Source of the DNA: Agelaius tricolor | Lineage: Eukaryota; Chordata; Aves; Passeriformes; Icteridae | Assembly: GCA_023055355.1 (NCBI GenBank) | Contig: JALJCS010000002.1 | Coordinates: 85,027,001 to 85,091,000 of the forward strand | Direction of reading: 5' to 3' | Length of the DNA: 64,000 bases | Part shown: positions 63,186 through 64,000 of the stretch, piece after piece | Layout of the letters: each line of letters starts with the position of its first letter | Position numbering within the stretch: the first letter of the stretch is position 1 | Position numbers and translations under genes: made by a program | Notes under the pieces: generated by a model | Databases searched by the model: none | Seen by the model: the letters and a program-made list of their open reading frames with translations, nothing else | Told to the model about the DNA's origin: nothing

Positions 63186-64000
63186 ACACAGTTCCCACTG
63201 ACTTCAGGGTTTATGCAAAGCAGACTGCAGTCTTGCGTCAGGTTTCATAGGTCATCTCAAATCACTCCTTTTCTAAATTTGGAATAAGGAAACTCCCTTC
63301 CTAACTTCCCTTTTCCTTTCCCTACCAGTCTTCTATTCATTCCATCCCCCTCAGGCTGTTTTTCCCAATCTTCCTCTTTCTTCCTCAAGGCTTCCATCTT
63401 ATCCCACTTTGATCAGAAAGTTTCTTTCTTCATGTAGTCCACTTAGCTTAGGTAGGGGAATGATGATATTCCTTTCTTCTCTCTGGACCCATGCCGAGTA
63501 TAGATTACATCTCAATATTACTAAGCCCAGAAGCAAATGCGTTGGCTTTTCAGAAAGTTAATGTTGAGTAAAATGGACAGACCTTATAGGGAAGACCAAA
63601 ATTTATTCCCTACACTTGGGCTCAACTTCAGGTCCCTAGTTCAGCACAAATGGGTAATGGAGCTGTCCAAAGAACAAGTTGTCAGAATTATGAGGTAAAA
63701 TTGCATAATTTTCCTTGGCTCTGTGATTTTGGTGCCTGGATGTACTTTTTTGACTGAAATTCAACCAGTTTCAGTCCAAGTTGATACCATTTAGCAAAAT
63801 TGGAAGCTCTGTTTTTCTGTATTACTGAAAATGCTATTTCTGATGAAACTGCTGAATGTGATCTGTTTGTGCATATGTTTGAGAACAAAGTACCATCAAT
63901 TTAATTTATTTGATACTAGCCTTGTCAGATGGCTTTACGTGGGGACATGAAAGAAATTTATATATTTTCTTTAGTAATTAATATTTTTTATTGAAGTGCT

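Larger units (their letters stand above)
37207..64000 (+). other. NSMCE2: NSMCE2 intron, first 26.8 kb (continues beyond the window)
   Basis: It starts with GTAAGT. I did not find the next exon (expected to open with the remaining two bases of the Cys codon and lead towards the SP-RING). No independent gene is supported. Content is AT-rich intron with sparse old SINE relics, short tandem repeats and hairpins listed separately. No CR1 or LTR of clear identity is present, which contrasts with the preceding intron. Confidence 0.75.

Noticed and set aside
63280..63432. Long pyrimidine-rich tract with CTACCAG, possible splice acceptor
   Set aside because: The downstream sequence has no recognisable NSMCE2 SP-RING coding content; the tract is probably a decayed CT-rich simple sequence.

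Overview
This window reads as an interior piece of a bird nuclear genome, most likely a songbird. It is AT-rich intronic DNA with CR1 LINE copies in both orientations, two LTRs of types I associate with passerine endogenous retroviruses, and degraded MIR-type amniote SINE relics. There is no prokaryotic gene organisation, operon, tRNA, rRNA or CRISPR array.

I can support one host gene, on the + strand. Two exons, 1717-1823 and 37053-37206, have correct splice sites, compatible phases and an open frame. Their translation resembles NSMCE2 (MMS21), the SUMO E3 ligase subunit of the SMC5/6 DNA-repair complex. They encode about 87 residues of the N-terminal helical part that docks on SMC5. The exons for the SP-RING catalytic domain were not found and presumably lie beyond 64000. 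The first exons lie before position 1. Everything else in the window is intron: the end of one (1-1716), a complete 35.2-kb intron (1824-37052) and the first 26.8 kb of the next (37207-64000).

Layout: 1-1716 intron; 1717-1823 exon; 2248-2650 GC-rich CpG block with minisatellites and a CTCF-like site; 2.8-12.8 kb mostly unassigned intron; 12.83-13.09 kb old CR1 3' end (+); 14.2-16.5 kb ancient long CR1 (-) with recognisable endonuclease and RT regions; 16.99-18.44 kb younger, internally deleted CR1 (-); 20.5-20.76 kb palindromic tRNA-like relic; 21.9-22.46 kb CR1 3' end (+); 24.1 and 26.7 kb a 240-bp dispersed duplication; 29.08-29.89 kb solo LTR (+) with a 6-bp target duplication and an internal minisatellite; 30.6 kb MIR-like SINE; 32.8-33.37 kb CR1 (-); 34.3-35.57 kb antisense LTR plus adjoining retroviral sequence, flanked by an unusual 16-bp direct repeat; 37053-37206 exon; then 26.8 kb of intron with MIR relics, a 36-bp tandem duplication, short hairpins and possible regulatory motifs.

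I found no convincing new coding system. The most unusual observations are the 16-bp direct repeats around the antisense LTR, the 240-bp duplication carrying a splice-site-framed open segment, the GC-rich block 0.4 kb downstream of an exon, and the solo LTR with a minisatellite. Repeat assignments rest on recognition by eye, without any database search.
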